Shown here piece after piece: positions 17,281 to 26,246 of a stretch of 64,000 nt of DNA. Where the stretch lies: assembly GCA_001874255.1 (NCBI GenBank), contig MPDC01000023.1, positions 1 through 64,000 on the forward strand. Reading direction: 5' to 3'. This stretch comes from Alphaproteobacteria bacterium MedPE-SWcel. GTDB taxonomy: Bacteria > Pseudomonadota > Alphaproteobacteria > Rhodobacterales > Rhodobacteraceae. Every line of letters starts with the position of its first letter. The stretch's first letter is position 1. Made by a program: the position numbers and the translations under genes. The notes beneath the pieces are model-generated. The model had not been told where the DNA came from. It worked only from the letters and a program-made list of their open reading frames with translations, and searched no databases.

Positions 17281-19401
17281 ATGAATGGTGACCTCATCAG
17301 AGAAACAGCGAACGATAACCGTTGGATAACGGCCGTTCTGAGCGCCAATCAGGCGGTGTGGGACCACGACTTCGAGCGGAATCAGCACTACCTGTCGGAC
17401 ACCTGGCGCACCTTGCGTGGACTCACGATCGACGATGAGATCCCACTCACGACGGAAAGATGGCTCACAACCATTCACGAAAACGATGTCGCCCACTTGA
17501 CCGAGGAATGGCGCCGGATCGATCGCGGCGAGACGGACATCATCAATTACAAGTTTCGCCAGCGGCACAAGGAGGGGCATTGGGTCTGGTTCCTCAGTCG
17601 TGGGCGCGTGGTGCGGCGTGATCCAAACGGCCTGCCGGCGCGTATCGTCGGAACCGACACGGACATAACCGACATCAAAACCGTCGAGCTTGAAAGCCAG
17701 CGGATGGCGCAACGTCTCGCCGTGGCCATGGAAGCCGCGGGGATGGGGCGCTGGGAGCTGAACCTCGATACCGGCGAGGCGTATTGGGATGATCGTCTGT
17801 TGCAGATGCTGGCCATCAAGGACGGGAAGAATTATCGCCCCGGTGAAGATTGGCTGCAATTCGTTCACCCCGATGACCGAGACGAGGTTTATCCCTACCT
17901 CGCTGACCGCGTCGAAAAAGGCCTGGATATCGAACAGGACTATCGAATTCTGACCGCAGAAGGCGAGACCATCCACATACGGGCCCTGGCAAATTTCGCG
18001 CAGACTGCTGAAACCGGACGTCGCTACTATGGCGTGAACCTGAATATAACGCGCGACAAGCTTCAGGCAGAGGAACTCGAAAACGCCCGCGCGCTACTGG
18101 AATACGAGAGCCGCCACGATGCTCTGACCAAACTCGCGAACCGTCGAAAACTGGATGAAGCCTATTCAGAGCATGTCGCGAATGGCCGGGGTGGGGTGTC
18201 CGTTCTGCACTTCGACATTGATCATTTCAAACAAATCAACGACACGCTGGGGCATGATGCGGGGGACGCAACGCTTCAACATGCGGCCGGTGTGCTGCAG
18301 CGTCACATAACCGGCAACGCCCTTGTCTCCCGCGTGGGTGGAGACGAGTTCGTGGCGTTGGTGTTCGAAGTGCTGGATGAGCAAGACTTGCAGGCCATCG
18401 CAGAGGCAATCATCCGCGAGATGTCGCGACCATTCTACTATGGCGCACAGAAGTGTGCGATCGGCACCAGCATTGGCATTGCAACCAGCCAAGATTGCAA
18501 TGCCGCAAACAGCAGCCTTTTCATCGACGCGGATCTTGCCCTCTACGAAGCGAAGAAGGCCGGACGCGGCCGGTATTGCTTTTACTCCCCCTCGATGAAG
18601 GAAGAAGCACGCTTCCGGAAGAAGACCTTTGATGAACTCTCCGCCGGCATTGAGCAGGGTGAAATCACTTGCTATTACCAGCCCCAATTTGACGCGGGCA
18701 CATTGGAACTCTCGGGTCTCGAGGCCCTTGTTCGCTGGGAGAGAGAGGGGTTCGGACTGATCCTGCCCCACCAATTCCTCGGTGTTGCCGAGGAGATGGG
18801 CATTCTTTCGGAAATCGATCACCTGGTGTTGCGCCGGGTGCTTCACGACATCGAAAAATGGGAAAATGCCGGGCTCAAGGTCCCGCCGATCTCGGTCAAT
18901 GTGTCATCCAGTCGGCTGAACGATCCCACCTTTGCCGATCAGCTTCGAACCTTCGACATCCCGGCGGGGATGCTGTCTTTTGAACTGCTGGAATCCGCCT
19001 TCCTGGATACGAAGAACAACGTGGTTGATCGAAATCTCCGTGCCATCAGTGACCTTGGCATCGACATTGAAATCGACGATTTTGGGAGCGGCCATGCGTC
19101 GATTGCCAGCCTTTTGACCGTTTCTCCCAAAAGGCTAAAGATCGATCATGTTCTTGTGGGCCCGATGTCGACATCCGAACGCCAGCGGGATTTGGTGAAG
19201 AACATAGTCGGCATCGGCCACATGCTTGGGATCAAGGTCGTCGCAGAAGGAGTGGAGACCTCCGCGCACATCGAAATCCTGAAGGCGATGCGCTGCGATT
19301 TCCTTCAGGGCTTTGGGCTGTCCCCGCCAATGGACGGGCAGAGTATGGGCCAGTTTCTCGCGGAACAATTCGACACGCGCGTCGCCTGCAAGCAGGCCTG
19401 A
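17281..19401 (+). CDS. PAS-PAS-GGDEF-EAL cyclic-di-GMP enzyme
   Basis: A 706-residue cytoplasmic signalling protein. Two PAS_3-type sensor domains (about 15-135 and 145-260, each followed by a PAC-like segment) precede a diguanylate cyclase domain with an intact GGDEF (353-357) and an EAL phosphodiesterase domain with EAL at 481-483. The EAL domain keeps the metal residues: NVSS, IDDFGSGHASI, LKIDH and AEGVET. No RxxD inhibitory site is seen before GGDEF. I chose the ATG at 17281; the frame stays open upstream to 17134, but that part lacks domain features. Both activities could be functional. Confidence 0.88.
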   Translation: MNGDLIRETANDNRWITAVLSANQAVWDHDFERNQHYLSDTWRTLRGLTIDDEIPLTTERWLTTIHENDVAHLTEEWRRIDRGETDIINYKFRQRHKEGHWVWFLSRGRVVRRDPNGLPARIVGTDTDITDIKTVELESQRMAQRLAVAMEAAGMGRWELNLDTGEAYWDDRLLQMLAIKDGKNYRPGEDWLQFVHPDDRDEVYPYLADRVEKGLDIEQDYRILTAEGETIHIRALANFAQTAETGRRYYGVNLNITRDKLQAEELENARALLEYESRHDALTKLANRRKLDEAYSEHVANGRGGVSVLHFDIDHFKQINDTLGHDAGDATLQHAAGVLQRHITGNALVSRVGGDEFVALVFEVLDEQDLQAIAEAIIREMSRPFYYGAQKCAIGTSIGIATSQDCNAANSSLFIDADLALYEAKKAGRGRYCFYSPSMKEEARFRKKTFDELSAGIEQGEITCYYQPQFDAGTLELSGLEALVRWEREGFGLILPHQFLGVAEEMGILSEIDHLVLRRVLHDIEKWENAGLKVPPISVNVSSSRLNDPTFADQLRTFDIPAGMLSFELLESAFLDTKNNVVDRNLRAISDLGIDIEIDDFGSGHASIASLLTVSPKRLKIDHVLVGPMSTSERQRDLVKNIVGIGHMLGIKVVAEGVETSAHIEILKAMRCDFLQGFGLSPPMDGQSMGQFLAEQFDTRVACKQA

Positions 19402-19643
19402 CGGCTGTTGGTTGCTTCCTTCGGCGTTGCCGCAAATATCGGCAAGGACTCCCTGTGCGAAATCAACGATGTCGCGGACGGCCACGCCGAAGCGCCTCTC
19501 TCTCCGCCCGCGTAGGGCGAACCGGTCGGGGCAAGTCGCAGCGCTGCGCAAACATGGTCTGGCATGGGGTGAAGACCGACAGACTCGGCCGAACCAACAC
19601 GGTCCCGGACGCCGCAATCCAGAGCTGTTTGACGCTGAAAGTG

Positions 19644-19991
19644 CTAGTCGGTCGCTTTCTTCACGAATTTGCTTTTGAGCCCCATGGGTCCGACACCGGG
19701 TACCTTGCAGTCGATATCGTGATCGCCATCCACCAGACGTATGCCGCGCACCTTGGTGCCGACCTTGATAACGGCTGACGACCCTTTGACCTTGAGATCC
19801 TTGATCACGGTCACGGTGTCGCCATCTGAAAGGACATTTCCGACACTGTCGCGCACCATTGTCTCGCCCTCCTCTGACCCATTGGACGGAGGGGCCCATT
19901 CATGGCCGCATTCGGGGCAGTTCAACAGGGCATCCACCTGGTAGGTATAGGTGGAGGAACACTCGGGGCAGGGGGGCAAAGTCTCTGTCAT
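19644..19991 (-). CDS. phnA: PhnA/YjdM-family zinc-ribbon protein
   Basis: A 115-residue protein. The N-terminal zinc ribbon has CPEC and CPEC pairs (C8/C11 and C24/C27 region), followed by the PhnA domain with DSVGNVLSDGDTVTVIKDLK and VKGSSAVIKVGTKVRGIRLV. The family is widespread; despite the name, most members have no shown role in phosphonate use. It stands alone, 76 bases upstream of the minus-strand epimerase gene. Confidence 0.9.
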   Translation of the reverse strand: MTETLPPCPECSSTYTYQVDALLNCPECGHEWAPPSNGSEEGETMVRDSVGNVLSDGDTVTVIKDLKVKGSSAVIKVGTKVRGIRLVDGDHDIDCKVPGVGPMGLKSKFVKKATD

Positions 19992-20067
19992 GCCAAGTCC
20001 TTACTCTCATCAGCTGGCCGCGCCTAGAGGGGCGGTTCACGGGTGTGCAAGTTTATAAGCGGTCCCG

Positions 20068-20967
20068 TTATGCCTCGCCGGGATCGTCCAGATACATGCG
20101 CCAGTTGTGCTCAGGCGCAAATCCCAGCATCTCTTCGGCCTTTCTTATCGAATAGAAGGTCTCATGCGGGGCCATCTCTGCAGCCGGGATATCCTGATAG
20201 TACCGTTCGATGATTTCCGCGGTGGTCAGGTTCACGGAGTGGTCCCGATTTGCAACGTTGAAGATCTGAAACCCCAAACCATCGGTCTGCAGGCACCGCT
20301 CCACCATCTGCCCGAGATCGCGCGCATCGATATAGGCAAAGATATTGCGCCGCCGCAGATCCGGGTCGGCCATATAGGCGGGGAAATTCGCCTTGTACTC
20401 GTGCGGCTCGACTACGTTGTTGATCCTGAGGCCGTATATATCTGCACCCGTGCGGCGCTGGAAACACTGGGCGGTGACCTCGTTGGCAACCTTGGACATG
20501 GCATAGCTGTCCTCGGGTACGACCGGGTGCTCCTCGTCAACCGGCAAATAGAGCGGCTTGCGTGCGCCGGCGGCAAAACACACGCCATAGGTGGTTTCCG
20601 AGGAGGCAAAAACGACTTTGCGGATTCCGGCCTTCAGCGCGGCATCGATGACGTTGTAGGTGCCGATCGTATTGATCCGATAGCACTCGTTGTCCGATTT
20701 CATCAAGAGCCTCGGGATGGCTGCGAAATGAACAACGGCATCAAAGCCGGGCGGGGAGGGATGGTCCTCCATTTCATCATATCCGGCCCAGGCATGCATC
20801 ACATCGTGCATCTGGCCGGCATCGGTCATATCCGCCAATCTGTTGTCGACGCCGGGAAGGTCCAGCGGGGTCACATCCACGTTGACCACCCGATGTCCCT
20901 GCGCCAGCAAATATGTGATGGCGTGACGCCCGGCCTTGCCGGAGCCGCCAGTGAAAAGAATGCGCAT
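20068..20967 (-). CDS. NAD-dependent epimerase/dehydratase (extended SDR)
   Basis: A 299-residue extended short-chain dehydrogenase. The Rossmann motif reads LFTGGSGKAGR (a variant of TGxxGxxG) and the active site YAMSK, with the upstream Ser in FASSETTYG. Such proteins act on nucleotide sugars or on sugar lactones (uronate dehydrogenase-like). No sugar cluster surrounds it, so the substrate is unknown. Confidence 0.85.
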   Translation of the reverse strand: MRILFTGGSGKAGRHAITYLLAQGHRVVNVDVTPLDLPGVDNRLADMTDAGQMHDVMHAWAGYDEMEDHPSPPGFDAVVHFAAIPRLLMKSDNECYRINTIGTYNVIDAALKAGIRKVVFASSETTYGVCFAAGARKPLYLPVDEEHPVVPEDSYAMSKVANEVTAQCFQRRTGADIYGLRINNVVEPHEYKANFPAYMADPDLRRRNIFAYIDARDLGQMVERCLQTDGLGFQIFNVANRDHSVNLTTAEIIERYYQDIPAAEMAPHETFYSIRKAEEMLGFAPEHNWRMYLDDPGEA

Positions 20968-21102
20968 CTTGATCCTCCCGGTATGTGTTGACGCCAGGAT
21001 AACGCTAACAGTGGCAAGGTCCAGACCAGTCGTTGTTTTTGGGACGAGCGCCGCGTATCAGGTGAACTCTGCCCTGTGTTCTCCGCATCCGAGGATCTGA
21101 AA

Positions 21103-21741
21103 ATGACACCGTCGTCGCCAAAACCTGCCCACATGCTCTTTGATCTGCAAGGATTGTTGTTCGGCATCCTCATGTGCAGTCTTGGCGTCGTGTTCCTGAA
21201 ATCCGCAGGCCTGGTGACGGGCCAGACGGCAGGCATGGCATTGCTGTTGTCCTACTTGCTGCCGCTTGAATTCGGGCCGTTGTTTTTTGCGATCGGCCTG
21301 CCTTTCCTGATACTCGCATGGACGAAACGCGGTGTCCGGTTTGCCTTGCGGACAGTCATGGTGGTGGTCGGAATTTCCGCAGGTGCTCAGATCCTGCCTC
21401 TGTTCATGAGTTTCGCGACACTGACCCCGAGCCTTGCCGCGATACTGGGCGGTGCCTGCAGCGGAGCCGGATTGATCGCGATCTTTCGCCATAATGCATC
21501 GGCGGGCGGGATGACCATTCTGGGCATTTTGATCGAGCAGCGAACCGGCTTCAAGGCTGGCTGGTTTCAGTTGCTGATTGATGCAGGCGTGTTTGCTGCT
21601 GCCGCGTTGGTGTTGTCGCCCGGGCAGCTGCTCTATTCCTTCATCGGTGCGATGATCACCAATCTGATCATCGTGTGGAACTTCGACGTGGCACAAAGCG
21701 GCACGGGGCGTCCGGGGTATGGCCGGTCGGCCCCCAAATAG
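21103..21741 (+). CDS. YitT-family membrane protein
   Basis: A 212-residue integral membrane protein with five to six hydrophobic segments and the YitT hallmarks GQTAGMALLLSYLL and NASAGGMTILGIL. The ATG at 21103 is preferred because GAGGATCTGAAA precedes it; an in-frame ATG at 21076 exists. The family's role is unclear; transport of small ions or amino acids has been proposed. Confidence 0.82.
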   Translation: MTPSSPKPAHMLFDLQGLLFGILMCSLGVVFLKSAGLVTGQTAGMALLLSYLLPLEFGPLFFAIGLPFLILAWTKRGVRFALRTVMVVVGISAGAQILPLFMSFATLTPSLAAILGGACSGAGLIAIFRHNASAGGMTILGILIEQRTGFKAGWFQLLIDAGVFAAAALVLSPGQLLYSFIGAMITNLIIVWNFDVAQSGTGRPGYGRSAPK

Positions 21742-21904
21742 GCGCGCGGCCGGCCGGGGCAATCAAACAGTCAGCCTGATGCCCTATATAGCTGATGCCC
21801 TGTATCAATGGTCGCAGACCACCCACGCCTCGGCCATGCCGGATGCTGGAGATCGCTTGGAAATGGGTATCGACAGCTCTGCGAATCTCGGCTAGCGTCC
21901 GCCC

Positions 21905-21982
21905 ATGACCCAACAGTATGTCCAGTTTTGGTATTACTTTTATCCGCGCCACATGGCGGACGGAGGGTTTTCTCGTTTCTGA
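21905..21982 (+). CDS. Aromatic-rich leader peptide of aroG (attenuator)
   Basis: A 25-codon frame, ATG to TGA, contains Y5, then the run VQFWYYFYP (residues 6-14: F8, W9, Y10, Y11, F12, Y13), and F22 and F25. Nine of 25 residues are Phe, Trp or Tyr. It ends 35 bases before a strong terminator hairpin and 110 bases before the aroG start. This is the textbook arrangement of ribosome-mediated attenuation by aromatic amino acids. Its own ribosome site is weak. The peptide is too short for ordinary gene calling. Confidence 0.8.
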   Translation: MTQQYVQFWYYFYPRHMADGGFSRF

Positions 21983-22017
21983 CACCGACTGACAGAAATA
22001 TCAGATGACTGCACCAG

Positions 22018-22043
22018 ACCGCCCCCGACCAGGGCGGTTTTTT
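22018..22043 (+). terminator. Attenuator terminator upstream of aroG
   Basis: ACCGCCC (22018-22024) pairs with GGGCGGT (22032-22038) around a 7-base loop and runs into six T. It lies inside the aroG leader, before the start codon, so it must be read through for expression. GGCGG at 21955-21959, near the end of the leader-peptide frame, could pair with CCGCC at 22019-22023 and break it (candidate antiterminator). Confidence 0.85.
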
Positions 22044-22091
22044 GTTTCCGGCCAGGTTCGACAGGGGCTCTTCTTCAAAAGGACCCGAACA

Positions 22092-23186
22092 ATGACCACC
22101 TCGCCTGCCCCCGCGACGACCGACCTCCGGATTACTGATATGCAAGAGCTGATCTGCCCCGATGCGCTTGCGGTGAAGCATCCGCTCACCGACAGGGCCC
22201 GCACGACAGTCCTGACTGCGCGCGCGCAGCTCCAGGGCATCCTGCAGGGGGCGGATGACAGGCTGGCCGTCGTTGTCGGCCCCTGTTCAATCCATGATCC
22301 CGAGGCGGCCATGGAATACGCACGCCGTCTGGCGCCTCTGCGCGCGGAACTGGCGGGGCAGCTTGAAATCGTGATGCGGGTCTATTTCGAGAAGCCCCGC
22401 ACGATTGCGGGCTGGAAGGGCCTGATCAATGATCCTGATCTTGACGGGTCATTCCGGATCAACAAGGGGCTGTCGGCGGCCCGCAGGCTGTGTCTTGAGT
22501 TGAACGAGACAGGCGTGCCGGTCGGCACCGAATTTCTGGACGCTTCGGTGCCGCAGTATCTGTCTGATCTGGTCAGCTGGGCAGCCATCGGAGCGAGAAC
22601 CACCGAAAGCCAGATACATCGCGAAATGGCGTCCGGGCTCAGTTGCCCGGTGGGGTTCAAGAATGGCACCCGCGGCAATGTTCAGATCGCGATTGATGCG
22701 GTGCGGTCTGCCGCTACGCCCCATCATTTCATGGCTCTGGCAAAATCCGGGCTGGCTGCGATTGCCGCAACCGCGGGCAATCCGGATTGCCATATTATCC
22801 TCCGGGGCGGTGGCGGAACAAATTATGATGCAGACAGCGTCGATGCCGCCTGCAAAATGGCCGAAGCTGACGGGCTCCGGCCTCAGGTGATGATCGATGC
22901 CAGTCACGCCAATTCCGCCAAGGATCCGGCGAGACAGGGAGAGGTTCTGAACGATGTCGGGCGCCAGATTGCCCAAGGCGAAACCCGGATCACAGGTGTG
23001 ATGATCGAAAGCCATCTCGTGCATGGTCGGCAGGACCTGCCAAAGGATGGAGACCTTGGAAAACTCACCTTCGGTCAGTCAGTTACCGATGGGTGCATCG
23101 GCTGGGAGGAAACAGAGACACAGCTTCGTGCCCTGGCACAGGCGATTGAAGACCGTCGAGCGGCCGCTCGCCAGCCTGCGGGATGA
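22092..23186 (+). CDS. aroG: 3-deoxy-7-phosphoheptulonate (DAHP) synthase, class I
   Basis: A 364-residue type I DAHP synthase, which condenses PEP and erythrose-4-phosphate at the entry to the shikimate pathway. VVVGPCSIHDPEAAMEYA, VMRVYFEKPRT, GFKNGTRGNV and MIDASHANSAKDP are family signatures and carry PEP- and metal-binding residues. The ATG at 22092 follows AAAAGGAC; an upstream reading from 22005 runs through the terminator and is rejected. The leader peptide and terminator indicate control by charged aromatic tRNA in addition to any allosteric feedback. Confidence 0.93.
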   Translation: MTTSPAPATTDLRITDMQELICPDALAVKHPLTDRARTTVLTARAQLQGILQGADDRLAVVVGPCSIHDPEAAMEYARRLAPLRAELAGQLEIVMRVYFEKPRTIAGWKGLINDPDLDGSFRINKGLSAARRLCLELNETGVPVGTEFLDASVPQYLSDLVSWAAIGARTTESQIHREMASGLSCPVGFKNGTRGNVQIAIDAVRSAATPHHFMALAKSGLAAIAATAGNPDCHIILRGGGGTNYDADSVDAACKMAEADGLRPQVMIDASHANSAKDPARQGEVLNDVGRQIAQGETRITGVMIESHLVHGRQDLPKDGDLGKLTFGQSVTDGCIGWEETETQLRALAQAIEDRRAAARQPAG

Positions 23187-23388
23187 CATAGTGCCGGGGC
23201 AATGTGCTGGGGCAATTTGCGCCGAATTGCCCCGGCATCCCATTTGCGATCCTCTGTGAGGTCGATCCTGTGGCCTGATGGGGAGGGGTTTGAACGGTCG
23301 AGATATCCCTGTTGCCGCCACGCGACTTGCATTCCACAGTGCTGCTCCGCATATGCTTGGGAACCAATGCCCTAAGATCGGAGGCCTC

Positions 23389-24786
23389 ATGGTCCGTGTC
23401 ATTGCCACCACTTTGTCGCTTGTTCTGGCTTTGAGCCTGCCGCTGCTTGGTCAGGCGGAGACCAAAGTCCCGCAAAGCCAGGCTGAAATCTCGCTTGGAT
23501 TTGCTCCCTTGGTCAAAGAAGCCGCTCCGGCGGTGGTGAATATCTACGCAAAGATCATTCGCCAGGACAGCCGGCGCAGCCCTTTCGCCAATGACCCGTT
23601 TTTCGACGATTTTTTCCGCCAGTTCGCGGAGCCGCGAGCAAGGGTGCAGAATTCGCTCGGCTCCGGGGTCATCCTGTCGGCCGACGGGGTGGTCGTGTCG
23701 AATTACCATGTCGTCGGTGAGGCGTCGGATATCCGTGTGGTGACCAACGATCGGCGAGAGTACGAGGCCGAAGTCGTTCTGGCCGATCAGGCGTCAGATC
23801 TGGCAATCCTGCAACTGAAGGACGCCAGCGACCTGCCCTATCTGGAGTTGCGCAACAGCGATGCCGTCGAAGTGGGCGAGTTGGCACTGGCGATCGGCAA
23901 TCCATTTGGGGTCGGACAAACGGTGTCCAGTGGCATCATTTCCGGTCTGGCACGGACCGGGACGGGAGGCGGGCAGGGCTTTGGCTATTACATCCAGACC
24001 GACGCCCCCATCAATCCGGGCAATTCCGGCGGGGCGCTCATTGATGTGAATGGCGACCTGATTGGGATCAATACGCGCATTCTGAGCCGGTCGGGTGGCT
24101 CCAACGGGATCGGCTTTGCCATTCCGGCGAATTTGGTGCGAGAATTTGTACGCCAGGCACAGAGCGGAAGTCCCGAGTTCCGCCGCCCTTGGGCGGGGAT
24201 GACCGGCCAGCCTGTCGATGCCGATCTGGCCGAGGCTCTTGGTATGGGCCAGGTGGATGGCATGCTGATTTCGGAACTCCACCCGCAAAGCCCGTTTGTG
24301 CAGGCGGGGTTCGAAGTGGGCGATGTCGTCACGGCCGTTGACGGTCAACCGGTGAACTCGCCTTCTGAAATGGCCTTCCGCCTATCGGTCGCCACTCTGG
24401 GAGGGGAGAGCCTGATCACGCGGGTCCGTCAGGGACAGGTGGAGATCATTCCGGTGACCCTGAGTGAGGCGCCGGACAATCCTGTTTCGGAGCCTGTTGT
24501 GCTGAATGAACAGACGCAGATGCCGGGCCTGGTGATCGCCCGGGTGAACCCGCGGGTCATCAACCGGCTGCAGTTGCCGCTCTCTGCCGAGGGGGTAGTG
24601 GTCTTGGATCCGGGCCCCTATGCGGGGCGGGGCGGCGTGCAGCCTGGGGACATTTTGGCCGCGATCAACGGGCAGCGGGTGGAGCATCCGTCAGATGTGC
24701 CCCGCCTGCTGCGCGATAGCGGTCGGTGGATGCAACTGGATCTGGCGCGGCAGGGGCAGCGCGTGTCCCTGCGGTTCAGGTTGTAG
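23389..24786 (+). CDS. HtrA/DegP-type periplasmic serine protease
   Basis: A 465-residue Do-family protease. A signal peptide (about 1-23) leads to the trypsin-like domain with the triad H107 (NYHVV), D137 (SDLAIL) and S213 (NPGNSGGAL). Two PDZ domains follow (about 255-345 and 370-460). The ATG at 23389 is preceded by GGAGG; the longer frame from 23278 is rejected. It acts in envelope protein quality control. The rarA gene follows four bases after its stop, so the two may be cotranscribed. Confidence 0.92.
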   Translation: MVRVIATTLSLVLALSLPLLGQAETKVPQSQAEISLGFAPLVKEAAPAVVNIYAKIIRQDSRRSPFANDPFFDDFFRQFAEPRARVQNSLGSGVILSADGVVVSNYHVVGEASDIRVVTNDRREYEAEVVLADQASDLAILQLKDASDLPYLELRNSDAVEVGELALAIGNPFGVGQTVSSGIISGLARTGTGGGQGFGYYIQTDAPINPGNSGGALIDVNGDLIGINTRILSRSGGSNGIGFAIPANLVREFVRQAQSGSPEFRRPWAGMTGQPVDADLAEALGMGQVDGMLISELHPQSPFVQAGFEVGDVVTAVDGQPVNSPSEMAFRLSVATLGGESLITRVRQGQVEIIPVTLSEAPDNPVSEPVVLNEQTQMPGLVIARVNPRVINRLQLPLSAEGVVVLDPGPYAGRGGVQPGDILAAINGQRVEHPSDVPRLLRDSGRWMQLDLARQGQRVSLRFRL

Positions 24787-24790
24787 TCAG

Positions 24791-26128
24791 ATGCCGGATC
24801 TCTTTGACAGCGAGGGCGCGGGCGCTGAGACCGGGCAAATCGGGGCCAGCGATGCATCGCGCCCGCTTGCTGACCGGTTGCGGCCCCGGGCGCTCACAGA
24901 GGTGGTCGGGCAGGAGCAGGTCCTGGGTCCCGAGGCGCCGCTGGGCGTGATGCTGGCGTCCGGCAGTCTGTCGTCGCTCATCTTTTGGGGGCCGCCCGGG
25001 GTCGGAAAGACCACCATCGCGCGGCTGCTGGCCCAGGAAACCGACCTTCATTTTGTGCAGATCTCAGCCATTTTCACAGGTGTCCCGGATCTGAAAAAGG
25101 TCTTCGAAGCGGCTCGGATTCGCCGCCAGAATGGTCAGGGCACGTTGTTGTTCGTGGATGAAATCCACCGTTTCAACAAGGCGCAGCAAGATGGGTTCCT
25201 GCCGCATATGGAGGACGGCACCCTCCTTCTGGTCGGGGCAACCACGGAGAATCCGAGCTTTGAGCTGAATGCGGCACTGCTGTCGCGCAGTCAGGTTCTG
25301 GTACTGGAGCGGCTGAGCCTTGCGGATCTGGAACGGCTGACCCAGCGCGCGGAACATGCATTGGAACGTGCATTGCCGCTGCAGCCGGAGGCACGCGAGG
25401 CGTTGCAGCAGATGGCCGATGGCGATGGGCGCGCGCTCCTCAATCTGATCGAGCAGGTCTCGGCGTGGAAGGTTCCGTCGCCACTGGGGCGCGACGCGCT
25501 TGCCACCCGGCTGATGCGGCGCGCCGCAAAATACGACAAGTCAGGTGATGAGCACTATAATCTGATCTCTGCCCTGCATAAATCCGTACGGGGGTCTGAT
25601 CCTGATGCGGCTCTCTACTGGTTTGCCCGCATGCTGGAGGGAGGCGAGGATCCCCGCTATCTAGCCCGTCGTCTGACCCGAATGGCGGTCGAGGATATCG
25701 CATTGGCCGATCCCCAGGCGCAGTCCATCTGCCTGCAGGCCTGGGACACCTATGAACGATTGGGCAGCCCCGAGGGCGAACTGGCGCTGGCGCAGGCGGT
25801 GATCTATCTTGCGCTCGCCCCGAAAACCAACGCGGGCTACATGGCCTACAAGGCGGCGCGCAGGCTGGCCAAGGAGACGGGCTCGATGCCGCCGCCCAAA
25901 CATATCCTCAACGCGCCAACCAAGTTGATGGAAGAACAAGGCTATGGTGCGGGCTATGCCTATGATCACAACGCCGAGGACGGGTTCTCCGGGCAGGACT
26001 ATTTCCCCGAAGGCGTAAAGCGGCCGGTTCTGTACCAGCCCGTGGAGCGTGGCTTCGAACGAGAATTGCGCAAACGGACAGAATTCTTTGCCAAAAAGCG
26101 GATGCAGCGGCAAAAGGACGGTCCATAG
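24791..26128 (+). CDS. rarA: Replication-associated recombination protein A (AAA+ ATPase)
   Basis: A 445-residue RarA/MgsA. The AAA+ module has Walker [12 protein letters not shown] (about 65-75) and Walker [18 protein letters not shown], with sensor region [14 protein letters not shown]. The C-terminal MgsA domain includes [19 protein letters not shown]. It acts at stalled forks as a clamp-loader-like tetramer. The ATG at 24791 is the first in frame with homology; it follows htrA directly. Confidence 0.93.
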   Translation: MPDLFDSEGAGAETGQIGASDASRPLADRLRPRALTEVVGQEQVLGPEAPLGVMLASGSLSSLIFWGPPGVGKTTIARLLAQETDLHFVQISAIFTGVPDLKKVFEAARIRRQNGQGTLLFVDEIHRFNKAQQDGFLPHMEDGTLLLVGATTENPSFELNAALLSRSQVLVLERLSLADLERLTQRAEHALERALPLQPEAREALQQMADGDGRALLNLIEQVSAWKVPSPLGRDALATRLMRRAAKYDKSGDEHYNLISALHKSVRGSDPDAALYWFARMLEGGEDPRYLARRLTRMAVEDIALADPQAQSICLQAWDTYERLGSPEGELALAQAVIYLALAPKTNAGYMAYKAARRLAKETGSMPPPKHILNAPTKLMEEQGYGAGYAYDHNAEDGFSGQDYFPEGVKRPVLYQPVERGFERELRKRTEFFAKKRMQRQKDGP

Positions 26129-26246
26129 CCCGCTGCCGGGTTTGCGCGATCAGGTGTGAGGTCGCGGCAATAAGGCAGGTCAGAACAGGTGATGCCTCTT
26201 GGGTGGATTGAACCGGATCGGCCGTCTTCTTTCTGGGCACGCCAGC

